The translations under genes were made by a program, and so were the position numbers. Shown here piece after piece: positions 31,787 through 43,356 of a stretch of DNA of 64,000 nucleotides. Position 1 is the first letter of the stretch; every line of letters begins with the position of its first letter. The stretch spans positions 30,130 to 94,129 of the forward strand of contig JABGSN010000015.1 of NCBI GenBank assembly GCA_018647765.1, read 5' to 3'. This stretch comes from Oceanospirillaceae bacterium. GTDB taxonomy: Bacteria; Pseudomonadota; Gammaproteobacteria; Pseudomonadales; Balneatricaceae. The notes under the pieces are model-generated. The model was not told where the DNA came from and did no database searches. It worked only from the letters and a program-made list of their open reading frames with translations.

Positions 31787-32774
31787 ACATACGTTTGCAC
31801 CCTATGTCCGCGCTTTAGGCAAAGGTAAGCGTGGCAGCCGTTCACTAACCCAAGCCGAGGCGCGCGACGCTATGGCTATGATCTTGCAACAACAAGTTGA
31901 ACCAGAACAGCTCGGTGCCTTCTTAATGTTGTTGCGCTTGAAAGAAGAAACCCCACAAGAGTTGGCCGGATTTGTAGAAGCGGTACGCGCCCATCACCAC
32001 TATTCACCTGCGTTAGTGGCGGGCATACAAGTGGATTTAGACTGGTCCACCTACGCCGGTAAAAAACGTCACTTACCCTGGTTTTTGCTGGCCGCATTGA
32101 CCCTCGCAGGCCAAGGCATTAAAGTCTTTATGCATGGTGCCAAAGGCCACACAAAGGGGCGTATTTATAGCCAAGATGTGCTCTCGGCCCTTGGCATGCC
32201 TATTGCTCAAAACTGGCAACAATGCCAGACTCAGCTACAAGATCGCAATTTTAGTTTTATGAGTTTGCAACAACTGAGCCCAGCCCTAGACCACATCATT
32301 GGTTTGCGGTCAATTTTCGGCTTACGGTCTCCCGTGCATACTTTAACGCGACTGTTAAACCCGCTGGCGGCTAAACACACCATTGATGGTGTATTTCACC
32401 CCGCCTATGGACCCTTGCATCAGCACACGGCCATGTTATTGCAACACCCCCGTAGCCTCACTATTCGTGGCGACGGCGGTGAAGCCGAAGTCCGCCCTGA
32501 TACCGACTGTCATTTACAGTGGGTTGACGAACAGCAGGCCAGTGACGAAGTGTGGCACCGAACACTTGCCAAGCGCGACACACTAGAGCAAAATCTCGAC
32601 CCCTTGAGGCTAGTTAAGTTATGGCGTGCAGAACAGCAAGACCGATATGGCGAGGCTGCCGTGATCAGTACGTTAGCCGCTTGCTTGGTACTATTGCAGC
32701 AAGCCAGCGGTCAAGCTGAAGCCCAAGCCTTGGCACAAAAGTGGTGGCAAGGCAGGAACAAACAGCTTATGTAA
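31776..32774 (+). CDS. ybiB: YbiB/TrpD2-like anthranilate phosphoribosyltransferase homologue
   Basis: 332 residues, overlapping the end of the HAD gene by 11 bases. The fold is that of TrpD: an N-terminal helical domain (QAEARDAMAMILQQQVEPEQLGAFLMLLRLKEETPQEL) and a nucleoside-transferase domain. The Gly-rich PRPP loop of true TrpD is replaced (GAKGHTKGRIYSQDVLSALG), as in YbiB. YbiB family members are nucleic-acid-binding, linked to the SOS response in E. coli, and not tryptophan enzymes. No trp genes are nearby. Confidence 0.87.
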   Translation: MTTEHTFAPYVRALGKGKRGSRSLTQAEARDAMAMILQQQVEPEQLGAFLMLLRLKEETPQELAGFVEAVRAHHHYSPALVAGIQVDLDWSTYAGKKRHLPWFLLAALTLAGQGIKVFMHGAKGHTKGRIYSQDVLSALGMPIAQNWQQCQTQLQDRNFSFMSLQQLSPALDHIIGLRSIFGLRSPVHTLTRLLNPLAAKHTIDGVFHPAYGPLHQHTAMLLQHPRSLTIRGDGGEAEVRPDTDCHLQWVDEQQASDEVWHRTLAKRDTLEQNLDPLRLVKLWRAEQQDRYGEAAVISTLAACLVLLQQASGQAEAQALAQKWWQGRNKQLM

Positions 32775-33658
<884 letters not shown>

Positions 33659-33682
33659 GCCGTAACAACAGCGAGGTTGGGT

Positions 33683-33943
33683 ATGGAAACAAAAAAGCTA
33701 CAGGAGCTTCTAGGCCGGCTACACTCTGAATTAGCGGATCATCAAATTGATGATCCAAAAGTGCAACAGCAACTAAAAACTCTGCTGCTAGACATTCAGA
33801 ACCAAGTCACAAACTCGCAACAAACTCAGCTGCCTCAAGCGCAAAACGCGTCAGACTTCGCATTGCTGCTGAGTGCGCAATTCCCGCGTCTCAGTTCGAC
33901 GATACGAGAAATTGCGGACCAACTCGGCAAAATGGGTATTTAA
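33683..33943 (+). CDS. DUF4404 family small protein
   Basis: 86 residues from ATG 33683, with GAGG 6 bases upstream; the track start (33677) is a TTG. Mostly helical and hydrophilic: KKLQELLGRLHSELADHQIDDP and FPRLSSTIREIADQLGKMGI fit the DUF4404 pattern. Function unknown. It follows the ferredoxin by 24 bases and converges with mutM 7 bases away. Confidence 0.82.
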   Translation: METKKLQELLGRLHSELADHQIDDPKVQQQLKTLLLDIQNQVTNSQQTQLPQAQNASDFALLLSAQFPRLSSTIREIADQLGKMGI

Positions 33944-33950
33944 CGGCGAG

Positions 33951-34763
33951 CTAACGCTGGCACAATTTACAGTATACGGTACTACGCTGGCCCAGCCGGC
34001 TTTCTACTAACGGCTGGTTACAAACTACACAGGCCTGCCCTGCACGCCCATACACTTGCAATTGTTGTTTAAAATAGCCAGGGTTACCATCACTATCAAC
34101 AAAGTTGCGTAGCGTTGTGCCGCCTTGCTCAATGGCTGCAGCAAGCACTTGTTTACAGGCCCCTACCAACAAATCTAAGCGCTTAGCCGCAATACGGCCG
34201 GCTTGACGGTGAGGATGAATGCCTGCCATAAACAAGGCTTCGTTGGCATAAATATTGCCCACCCCCACTACTTTTTTACTGTCCATAATCAAGCTTTTAA
34301 TGGCCTGTTTTTTGCCTTTACAGACATTTAACAAATGCGCTAAGTCAAATTCGGCGGACAAAGGCTCGGGGCCTAACTGAGCTAACAACGCATGGGCCAT
34401 GACCGGGTGCGGTTGCCATAACATACAGCCAAACCGCCGCGGATCTCTGTACCTTAGGGTCACTTTCTCAAACACTAAATCCACGTGGTCGTGGAACGAT
34501 GGTGGTTCGTTATGGGCCACAATGCGCATACTGCCAGTCATGCCTAAATGGCCAATAACGGCACCCCGATCAAACTCAAACAGTAGATACTTACCGCGGC
34601 GTATTACCTTACGTAATCGCTCACCCTCTACCTGTTGGGCCAAGTCATCGGGCACCGGCCAGCGTAAACGCGCATCTCTAACGGTTACACGGACTACTTT
34701 TTGTGACTCGATGTGGGGGCTAATACCCGCTCGAGTGGTTTCAACTTCGGGCAATTCTGGCAT
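33951..34763 (-). CDS. mutM: Formamidopyrimidine-DNA glycosylase
   Basis: 270 residues. It removes 8-oxoguanine and FaPy lesions. After Met removal the N-terminal PELPEVETTRAGI gives the catalytic Pro and Glu; the lesion-reading Lys lies in RRGKYLLFEF; MDSKKVVGVGNIYANEALF is the H2TH region. The C-terminal zinc finger CVVCNQPL...YCKLCQR is complete. Confidence 0.98.
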   Translation of the reverse strand: MPELPEVETTRAGISPHIESQKVVRVTVRDARLRWPVPDDLAQQVEGERLRKVIRRGKYLLFEFDRGAVIGHLGMTGSMRIVAHNEPPSFHDHVDLVFEKVTLRYRDPRRFGCMLWQPHPVMAHALLAQLGPEPLSAEFDLAHLLNVCKGKKQAIKSLIMDSKKVVGVGNIYANEALFMAGIHPHRQAGRIAAKRLDLLVGACKQVLAAAIEQGGTTLRNFVDSDGNPGYFKQQLQVYGRAGQACVVCNQPLVESRLGQRSTVYCKLCQR

Positions 34764-34935
34764 AAATTATTTACGGCTCACACTTAGTTTGGGCAATTCA
34801 CACTGTCAATAAAGCCATGATTGCTAACCCTTTTCAAGCAAATTTTTCATCACCACATGTTGACAGGCATGCCCAAACGTTTATGGTTATAGCTTCACTA
34901 CAGACATCTAACTCAAGCCAACTGAGGAATTTACA

Positions 34936-35349
34936 ATGCTAAAATCAGTTAAAGTTGCCGACTACATGACCCGCCAACTCATCACCTTCACCGTAGACAC
35001 GCCTTTGTTTGATGCCATAAAAACGTTTTCCGAACACCAGGTTTCTGGCGCCCCAGTAATCAACCAAGACAATCAGTTGGTGGGCGTCTTGTCTGAGGTA
35101 GACTGCTTAAGAGGTATTTTAGACAAAACCTACCACGAAGCAGAAGTGGGCGGCACCGTAGGGGAGTTTATGACTCAAAAAATCGATACCGTGAGTGGTG
35201 CAACCGATATTATTGCCGTAGCCGAGCAGTTCATCCACCGCGGCCGACGCCGCATCCCAGTGGTGGAAGACGGCAAGCTAGTGGGCCAAGTCAGCCGCAA
35301 AGATATTTTACGCGCGGTTAATGATTTCATTTGCAAGGATTGTGATTAA
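34936..35349 (+). CDS. Tandem CBS-domain protein
   Basis: 137 residues made of two CBS repeats: VADYMTRQLITFTVDTPLFDAIKTFSEHQVSGAPVINQD (about 6-60) and VGEFMTQKIDTVSGATDIIAVAEQFIHRGRRRIPVVEDG (about 75-130). Such proteins bind adenine nucleotides. No catalytic domain is attached. A 172-base gap lies upstream, with ACTGAGGAATTTACA before the ATG. Role unknown. Confidence 0.92.
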   Translation: MLKSVKVADYMTRQLITFTVDTPLFDAIKTFSEHQVSGAPVINQDNQLVGVLSEVDCLRGILDKTYHEAEVGGTVGEFMTQKIDTVSGATDIIAVAEQFIHRGRRRIPVVEDGKLVGQVSRKDILRAVNDFICKDCD

Positions 35350-35412
35350 AACAAGGGAATTGTGCTAAAGTAGAGGCCTTCTTCACCGTTAATTGTTGGG
35401 TTAATTGCCGCC

Positions 35413-36615
35413 ATGGGCCGCCTATTTAACAAACACATCATCGTAGCCATTAGTGGAGGCATCGCTGCCTATAAAAGCGCCGAGCTGGTGCGTTTGCTAA
35501 AAAAATCCGGCGCTCAAGTGCAGGTCGTCATGACCTCTGGCGCCACTGAATTCATCACCCCACTGACCCTACAAGCTTTGTCGGGTAATGCCGTACATCA
35601 ACACTTACTTAACCCCGAAGCAGAAGCCGGCATGGGCCACATCCAGCTCGCGCGCTGGGCCGACGCATTGCTCATCGCCCCCACCACGGCCAACGTGATG
35701 GCGCGCTTAGCCCAAGGCCAAGCCGACGACCTATTAACTACCTTGTGCTTAGCCACCCAAGCTCCGGTGTTACTCGCCCCTGCCATGAACCAAGCCATGT
35801 GGACTGATTCAGCCACCCAAGCTAACCTGCAAATATTAGCCCAACGGGGTTACCAAGTTTGCGGCCCCGCAGAGGGTGAACAGGCCTGCGGCGATGTCGG
35901 TGCAGGGCGCATGCTAGAACCTAGCCAACTGCTGCATGCCTTGGACAAGCAATTTGAGCAAGGACTCCTGAACGGAAAAAAAGTCGTCATTACTGCAGGC
36001 CCAACCCGCGAAGCCATTGATCCAGTGCGCTACATCAGCAACCACAGCTCCGGGAAAATGGGCTATGCTTTAGCCGCTGCAGCGCGCGATCAAGGTGCCC
36101 AGGTGATTTTAATCTCTGGCCCCACGCATATTGCGGTACCCACAGACGTGACACTTGTGGCCGTTGAAAGCGCACAACAAATGCTTGCAGCCAGCCTTGA
36201 AGCATGCCTTGGCGCAGACTATTTTATTGCCAGTGCAGCGGTGTCCGACTACCGACCAGCGCAGGCCGCCGAGCAAAAACTCAAGAAATACAATGCTGAT
36301 CATGGTCTAAACATAGCGCTGATCCAAAACCCAGATATTCTCGCCACCATGGCTCAAACATTCCCCAACACCACTCATATTGGTTTTGCTGCCGAAACCC
36401 AACAGCTCATTACACATGCCCAAACCAAGCTTAAGGCCAAGGCCGTGCAAATGATAATTGCTAACGACGTTTCTGACCCAAGCATCGGCTTTAATAGCGA
36501 CGATAACCGCGTTAGTTTAGTCACCGCAGATGGTGTCGACGAATTACCCCTTTTATCTAAGCCTGCGCTGGCACGCCGCTTGATTGACGCCATATGCAAA
36601 CTTAGCCCCCATTAA
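35413..36615 (+). CDS. coaBC: Bifunctional CoaBC (phosphopantothenoylcysteine synthetase/decarboxylase)
   Basis: 400 residues. The FMN-dependent decarboxylase CoaC comes first: VAISGGIAAYKSAELVRLL, then GHIQLARWADALLIAPTTANVMARLAQG with the active-site His, and APAMNQAMW. CoaB follows from about residue 190: VVITAGPTREAIDPVRYISNHSSGKMGYALA, then AAVSDYRPAQ and the KLKK loop. It makes 4'-phosphopantetheine, the CoaD substrate. The dut-algC-argB-slmA genes follow. Confidence 0.98.
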   Translation: MGRLFNKHIIVAISGGIAAYKSAELVRLLKKSGAQVQVVMTSGATEFITPLTLQALSGNAVHQHLLNPEAEAGMGHIQLARWADALLIAPTTANVMARLAQGQADDLLTTLCLATQAPVLLAPAMNQAMWTDSATQANLQILAQRGYQVCGPAEGEQACGDVGAGRMLEPSQLLHALDKQFEQGLLNGKKVVITAGPTREAIDPVRYISNHSSGKMGYALAAAARDQGAQVILISGPTHIAVPTDVTLVAVESAQQMLAASLEACLGADYFIASAAVSDYRPAQAAEQKLKKYNADHGLNIALIQNPDILATMAQTFPNTTHIGFAAETQQLITHAQTKLKAKAVQMIIANDVSDPSIGFNSDDNRVSLVTADGVDELPLLSKPALARRLIDAICKLSPH

Positions 36616-36639
36616 TTCCATTGTTCAAGGCCTTTCATC

Positions 36640-37104
36640 ATGACCCAACGCCCTCAACTCGCCGTTAAAATACTCGACCCTCGTTTAGGTCAGGACATAC
36701 CCTTGCCAACCTATGCAACACAAGGTTCCGCTGGCATGGATTTACGCGCTTGTATCGACGCACCCATTACCCTCAAGCCTGGTCAAACCGAACTAATTCC
36801 CACCGGCATGGCCATTCATATTGAAGACCCAAGCCTCTGCGCGATGCTGTTGCCTCGCTCAGGCTTGGGCCATAAACACGGCGTCGTATTGGGCAACCTA
36901 GTGGGCCTTATCGATTCGGATTACCAAGGCCAACTCATGGTATCCTGTTGGAATCGAGGTGACACCACTTTTGTTATCGAACCGGCTGAGCGCATCGCCC
37001 AGATGATTCTAGTGCCTGTGGTACAAGCCAATTTGACCATCGTAGAAGACTTTGACGCCAGCATTCGTGGCACCGGCGGCTTTGGCCACTCGGGTCGTCA
37101 GTAA
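36640..37104 (+). CDS. dut: dUTP pyrophosphatase
   Basis: 154 residues. Trimeric dUTPase with all five motifs: STAGMD-type ([10 protein letters not shown]), [34 protein letters not shown] and the C-terminal [10 protein letters not shown] arm. It hydrolyses dUTP to dUMP. It lies 24 bases after coaBC and 23 before algC. Confidence 0.98.
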   Translation: MTQRPQLAVKILDPRLGQDIPLPTYATQGSAGMDLRACIDAPITLKPGQTELIPTGMAIHIEDPSLCAMLLPRSGLGHKHGVVLGNLVGLIDSDYQGQLMVSCWNRGDTTFVIEPAERIAQMILVPVVQANLTIVEDFDASIRGTGGFGHSGRQ

Positions 37105-37127
37105 ATTTAACTCAGGAGATTACCCGC

Positions 37128-39427
<2,300 letters not shown>

Positions 39428-39451
39428 CAACAAAGAACAACTAATCGCCTT

Positions 39452-40036
39452 ATGACTCAAGCTAAAACGTCCCGCAAAGAACAAATTCTTCATGCCCTTA
39501 TGATGATGCTAGAAGACCGTACTAGCCGCATCACCACGGCCGCACTTGCCAAACAGGTGGGTGTTTCAGAAGCGGCCTTGTACCGCCATTTTGCCAGTAA
39601 GGCGCAAATGTTTGATGCCTTGATTGAATTTATTGAAGACACTATTTTTAGTCGCACCAAGCTGATTCAGCAACAGGATCTTAGCGCCCTTGCTCAGTGC
39701 CAACAGATTATCACTTTGCTGCTCACCTTCGTTGAACGCAACCCTGGTATTAGTCGCATTCTTACGGGCGAGGCTATTGTGGGAGAAAAAGAGCGCTTGG
39801 CCACTAACGTCAGTCAGATGTTTGATAAGCTCGAAGCTCAACTAAAACAAATTCTACGTGAAGCTGAAATGCGTGAAGGGCTGCGCACGCAAGACACTCC
39901 CACGGTCACGGCCAGTATGATTATGGCGTTAGCAGAAGGGCGCATTCGTCAGTTTAGCCGCACCGATTTTCGCCACCCGCCAACGCAGGACTGGGCCAGC
40001 CAGTGGTCCATACTGAGCCCTAGCTTAATGCGCTAG
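39452..40036 (+). CDS. slmA: Nucleoid occlusion factor SlmA
   Basis: 194 residues, TetR fold. The N-terminal helix-turn-helix ([35 protein letters not shown]) matches SlmA closely. SlmA binds SBS sites over the nucleoid and blocks FtsZ assembly. The position after dut-coaBC and beside pyrE is conserved. Its TAG stop and the convergent pyrE TAG share the tetranucleotide CTAG at 40033-40036. Confidence 0.95.
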   Translation: MTQAKTSRKEQILHALMMMLEDRTSRITTAALAKQVGVSEAALYRHFASKAQMFDALIEFIEDTIFSRTKLIQQQDLSALAQCQQIITLLLTFVERNPGISRILTGEAIVGEKERLATNVSQMFDKLEAQLKQILREAEMREGLRTQDTPTVTASMIMALAEGRIRQFSRTDFRHPPTQDWASQWSILSPSLMR

Positions 40037-40689
40037 CCCGCAGGCCCAGACACACCATAATTGCTACGGTAGGCCAGCATCGCGTCGATGTGCTGCTGGT
40101 GACCACCTTGCTCTTGTAGGTATTCAAGAATGTTGTCAAAGTCGATGATGCTCACCACCTGCATATTGTAATCCCGCTCCACCTCTTGAATGGCCGACAA
40201 TTCACCTTGGCCACGCTCCATGCGGTTGATGGCAATTAACGTGGCCGTTGGCGTGGCCTGATGAGCCTCAATAATGGCCATCACTTCGCGAATAGCTGTG
40301 CCTGCAGTAATCACATCGTCAACAATGGCCACTCGTCCGGCTAATTCAGCACCCACAATAGAGCCCCCTTCGCCGTGTGCTTTAGCTTCCTTACGGTTAA
40401 AGGCATAGGGCATGTCAATTCCATGCTGCTCACTCAAGGCCACCGCCATGGTGGTAGCTAAGGGAATGCCTTTATAGGCAGGTCCTAAGATGACATCGCA
40501 CTCGATGCCAGAATCAACCAATGCCTGGGCAAAATACTGACCTAACTTGGCCAACGCAGAACCGGTGTTAAACAGTCCAAAATTAAAATAATAAGGGCTT
40601 GTACGGCCAGACTTTAAAGTGAATTCCCCAAACCGTAACACTTGGCGGTCGATAGCAAAATCAATAAATTCACGCTGGTAGTCTTTCAT
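40033..40689 (-). CDS. pyrE: Orotate phosphoribosyltransferase
   Basis: 218 residues from ATG 40689 ([23 protein letters not shown]), preceded by AGGATTAT; the track start at 40728 adds 13 unlikely residues. The PRPP motif is [17 protein letters not shown], and [17 protein letters not shown] and [13 protein letters not shown] are also present. It forms OMP from orotate. Divergent from crc with 243 bases between starts. Confidence 0.98.
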   Translation of the reverse strand: MKDYQREFIDFAIDRQVLRFGEFTLKSGRTSPYYFNFGLFNTGSALAKLGQYFAQALVDSGIECDVILGPAYKGIPLATTMAVALSEQHGIDMPYAFNRKEAKAHGEGGSIVGAELAGRVAIVDDVITAGTAIREVMAIIEAHQATPTATLIAINRMERGQGELSAIQEVERDYNMQVVSIIDFDNILEYLQEQGGHQQHIDAMLAYRSNYGVSGPAG

Positions 40690-40932
40690 ATAATCCTCAT
40701 TATTTACAGGCAGGCAGCCACATTTCAACTGCGCGCATTATACACTTTTCGGGGCCTCCTTAGGCACTAAATTGGCCGCGTAAATAAAAGTAAATAGCGT
40801 TAATCTGCAACCAGCGTGGTGTGCCCCACCGCTGAGTCCGTGATACAATCAGTGCTAAATAATAATTACACTCAAAATGCGTGATGACGACTTCACTTAA
40901 GCCCCATCAACGCCAGCGATTAGACCATACCC

Positions 40933-41706
40933 ATGCGCATTATTACTTTAAATGTCGAAGGCATACGCCAAGCGGCCAAACGCGGACTCTTTACCTGGAT
41001 GGTGGAGCAAGACGCCGATGTGGTCTGCCTGCAAGATATCCGTGAAAAAGACTACCAGCTAGACGACCCCTTGTTCCATCCTGCGGGCTGGCACGCCTAT
41101 TTTTTTGACGCCTTTGAAGACGGCTATAGTGGTACAGCGATATACAGCCGCCACCAGCCTAAAGCCATTATGACCGGCCTTGGTTTCCCGGGTTGTGACT
41201 TTGAAGGGCGCTTTATTCAAGCTGATTTTGACAAAGTCAGCATCGCATCCTTGTCGGTGCCGAAAGGCCTTGGTGATGACGACAAGCAAGACGCCAAAAA
41301 CGAATTTATGGACCAATTCAGCAACCACTTACGCAAAACTTTACGTAAGCGCCGCGACTTTATATTTTGCGGTACGCTGCACACCGCCCATAAACCGGCT
41401 GACCTCTCTGGCTGGTACGTTAACCAGAAGAACTCTGGTTTCTTACCCGAAGAACGTGAAGTGTTGGATGAAATATTCTATCAAATGGAATTTTGCGATG
41501 CCTTTCGCCAAGTTAACCAAAACGAACGTCAGTTTACTTGGTGGCCCGACTACAACCGCGCCTTTAAACTTAACGAAGGTGCGCGCATAGACTATCAAAT
41601 CACCACCCCAAACTTGCGCCGTAGCGTGCGTAATGCCCGCATTTACCGCGAGCAACGCTTTTCTGACCATGCGCCATTGATCATTGACTACAATTGCGAC
41701 CTTTAG
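40933..41706 (+). CDS. crc: Catabolite repression control protein Crc (ExoIII fold)
   Basis: 257 residues. The fold is that of exonuclease III, but active-site residues are lost: the catalytic Glu is Asp (CLQDIREKD), and the GDFN motif that holds the Asp/Asn pair is CGTLHTAH. Whole-length wording (MRIITLNVEGI, GLFTWMVEQDADVVCLQD, RIDYQITTPNLRRSVRNARI, FSDHAPLIIDY) matches Pseudomonas Crc, which with Hfq represses translation of catabolic mRNAs. The pyrE-crc neighbourhood is also the Pseudomonas one. Confidence 0.9.
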   Translation: MRIITLNVEGIRQAAKRGLFTWMVEQDADVVCLQDIREKDYQLDDPLFHPAGWHAYFFDAFEDGYSGTAIYSRHQPKAIMTGLGFPGCDFEGRFIQADFDKVSIASLSVPKGLGDDDKQDAKNEFMDQFSNHLRKTLRKRRDFIFCGTLHTAHKPADLSGWYVNQKNSGFLPEEREVLDEIFYQMEFCDAFRQVNQNERQFTWWPDYNRAFKLNEGARIDYQITTPNLRRSVRNARIYREQRFSDHAPLIIDYNCDL

Positions 41707-41744
41707 GCCGCTAGCCCCACAAAATGGCGCAAGTCAGTGGCTAA

Positions 41745-42515
41745 CTATTCGGCCAGCGCCGCGTTTTGTAGCTCGGTAATTTCCGCTATACCTTGGCGGG
41801 CCAGCGCCAACATAGCCGCCATTTGCTCTTCGGTGTAGGGTGCGCCCTCAGCCGTGCCTTGAACTTCAATAAAACCGCCGTCTGCAGTCATGACCACATT
41901 CATATCGGTTTCGGCTTTAGAGTCTTCCGCGTAATCTAAATCCAATACCGCCACATCCTTATAGATGCCGACAGAAATAGCCGCAATTTGACGTTTTAGT
42001 GGATTGCCTTTCATGGCGCCGTGTTTATCTTTCTTTAACACATTAATGGCATCCACCATGGCAATGTATGCCCCAGTGATAGAGGCGGTACGAGTGCCGC
42101 CATCTGCCTGCAAAACATCGCAGTCCAAAGTAATGGTGTTTTCACCCAACTTAACCAAGTTCAACGACGCTCGCAACGAGCGACCAATTAAACGCTGGAT
42201 TTCTAACGTTCGTCCACCCTGCTTACCGCGAGCTGCTTCGCGGCCGTTACGTGAATGAGTGGACCGCGGCAACATACCGTATTCTGCGGTGACCCAACCG
42301 CTGCCAGAACCCCTTAAAAAACGTGGCACACCACGTTCCACGGTCGCAGTACACAACACCTTGGTATCGCCAAACTCGATTAACACCGAGCCTTCGGCAT
42401 GCTTGGTGAAACCGCGGGTAATCTTAATGTCGCGTAGCTGATCAGTTGCACGGCCACTTGGGCGTTTAAAATCAAGTTTGAGGTCTTTAAGCTGATCGGT
42501 AAGTGTGGATGTCAT
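41745..42515 (-). CDS. rph: Ribonuclease PH
   Basis: 256 residues from ATG 42515. Trims tRNA 3' ends phosphorolytically. Motifs: [65 protein letters not shown], and the phosphate-binding [10 protein letters not shown]. The family normally starts at about the RPSGR segment, so this start gives a roughly 17-residue extension ([17 protein letters not shown]); no later in-frame ATG fits well. The track start at 42641 is too long. Confidence 0.96.
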   Translation of the reverse strand: MTSTLTDQLKDLKLDFKRPSGRATDQLRDIKITRGFTKHAEGSVLIEFGDTKVLCTATVERGVPRFLRGSGSGWVTAEYGMLPRSTHSRNGREAARGKQGGRTLEIQRLIGRSLRASLNLVKLGENTITLDCDVLQADGGTRTASITGAYIAMVDAINVLKKDKHGAMKGNPLKRQIAAISVGIYKDVAVLDLDYAEDSKAETDMNVVMTADGGFIEVQGTAEGAPYTEEQMAAMLALARQGIAEITELQNAALAE

Positions 42516-42876
42516 GGGGAGCCTTAATTCATTAATGGATAACGTCTGTAGCGGTGCAAAAATACAAGACAAACTAACCCTCTCGTTTCTAGTGGCACCG
42601 CAGATAAGCCCTATTTTAAATGAGTTGAACACAGATGACACCTAGCATGACCGCTTTTGCACACCACAGGCGCTCTTGACACCAGCGTACCAAGCGATAA
42701 AGTTCGATGCGTTAGCCTGCATGCTTGTAACCCCACTGATGCTTGATCAATTTTTGTAACCTCGGGTCCGTCATCCGCAGCCAATTAAGGCTGACATGAT
42801 ACCTGTTGACAAACTACAGCCCTAAGTTAACAATGTTAACCATTAACACAGCCAACTATTAGCGATACTCAAACTT
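42516..42876. promoter_or_regulatory. Non-coding region between rph and marR with candidate promoter and operator
   Basis: 361 bases separating the divergent rph and marR. On the plus strand TTGACA (42806-42811), a 17-base spacer and AACAAT (42829-42834) make a sigma-70-like promoter with a perfect -35 and weak -10. The perfect palindrome GTTAACA-A-TGTTAAC (42826-42840) covers the -10. This size and place suit a MarR-family operator, so autoregulation of marR and control of the dehalogenase behind it are likely. No ORF of note was seen in the remaining sequence. Confidence 0.55.
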
Positions 42877-43320
42877 ATGCCCTACGACTTACACCAGCGC
42901 CTCGGCTATAAACTCGCCCTTGCGGCCCAAGTAAATAACCAGACCATGATCACCCTTCTGGCAGACATTGGCCTCACTCGGCAAAGCTGGTGTGTGCTGG
43001 TTGCCGTTGAGGCCCAAGGCATCAGCCAACCCTCGGCCATCGCCGATTACGTCGGTATAAAACGTGCTGCAGTGTCGCGCAGCCTCAAAGACATGTCCCT
43101 CAAAGGTTTGCTGGAACGCCAACATGGCCAGCACAGTCGACAAACCATAAACGTGAGTTTGACTCCGGAAGGTAAGCGACTACTTGCGCTTTCAATGCCC
43201 ATGACAGAGGCCTCTGCAGCACACCTCAACCAACAGCTCAGCGGCCATGAACAAACCCAGTTGATGCGCTTATTAGATAAAATTTTGTCTGCACCCCACG
43301 CACCTGCTGCTCGCATTTAA
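42877..43320 (+). CDS. MarR-family transcriptional regulator
   Basis: 147 residues. Helical dimerisation ends enclose a winged helix-turn-helix: QPSAIADYVGIKRAAVSRSLKDMSLKGLLERQHGQHSRQTINVSLTPEGKRLLA (about 50-105), with the typical DxRxxxVxLT-like wing (SRQTINVSLTPEG). MarR proteins often sense phenolic or aromatic ligands and leave DNA on binding. It lies 36 bases before the reductive dehalogenase, in the same direction, and a palindrome overlaps its likely promoter. The link to the dehalogenase is inferred from position. Confidence 0.9.
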   Translation: MPYDLHQRLGYKLALAAQVNNQTMITLLADIGLTRQSWCVLVAVEAQGISQPSAIADYVGIKRAAVSRSLKDMSLKGLLERQHGQHSRQTINVSLTPEGKRLLALSMPMTEASAAHLNQQLSGHEQTQLMRLLDKILSAPHAPAARI

Positions 43321-43356
43321 CCTGTTTGCAAAACGCCTGACCCCGGAACCGACCCC

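Noticed and set aside
31776-32774. Anthranilate phosphoribosyltransferase TrpD
   Set aside because: The PRPP loop is changed and no trp genes are nearby; fits the YbiB group.
40933-41706. Active exodeoxyribonuclease III
   Set aside because: Key catalytic Asp/Asn and Glu positions are changed, as in Crc.
42516-42876. Cobalamin riboswitch before the marR-dehalogenase unit
   Set aside because: No B12-box-like sequence or matching fold was apparent by eye; the promoter-palindrome model explains the region better.
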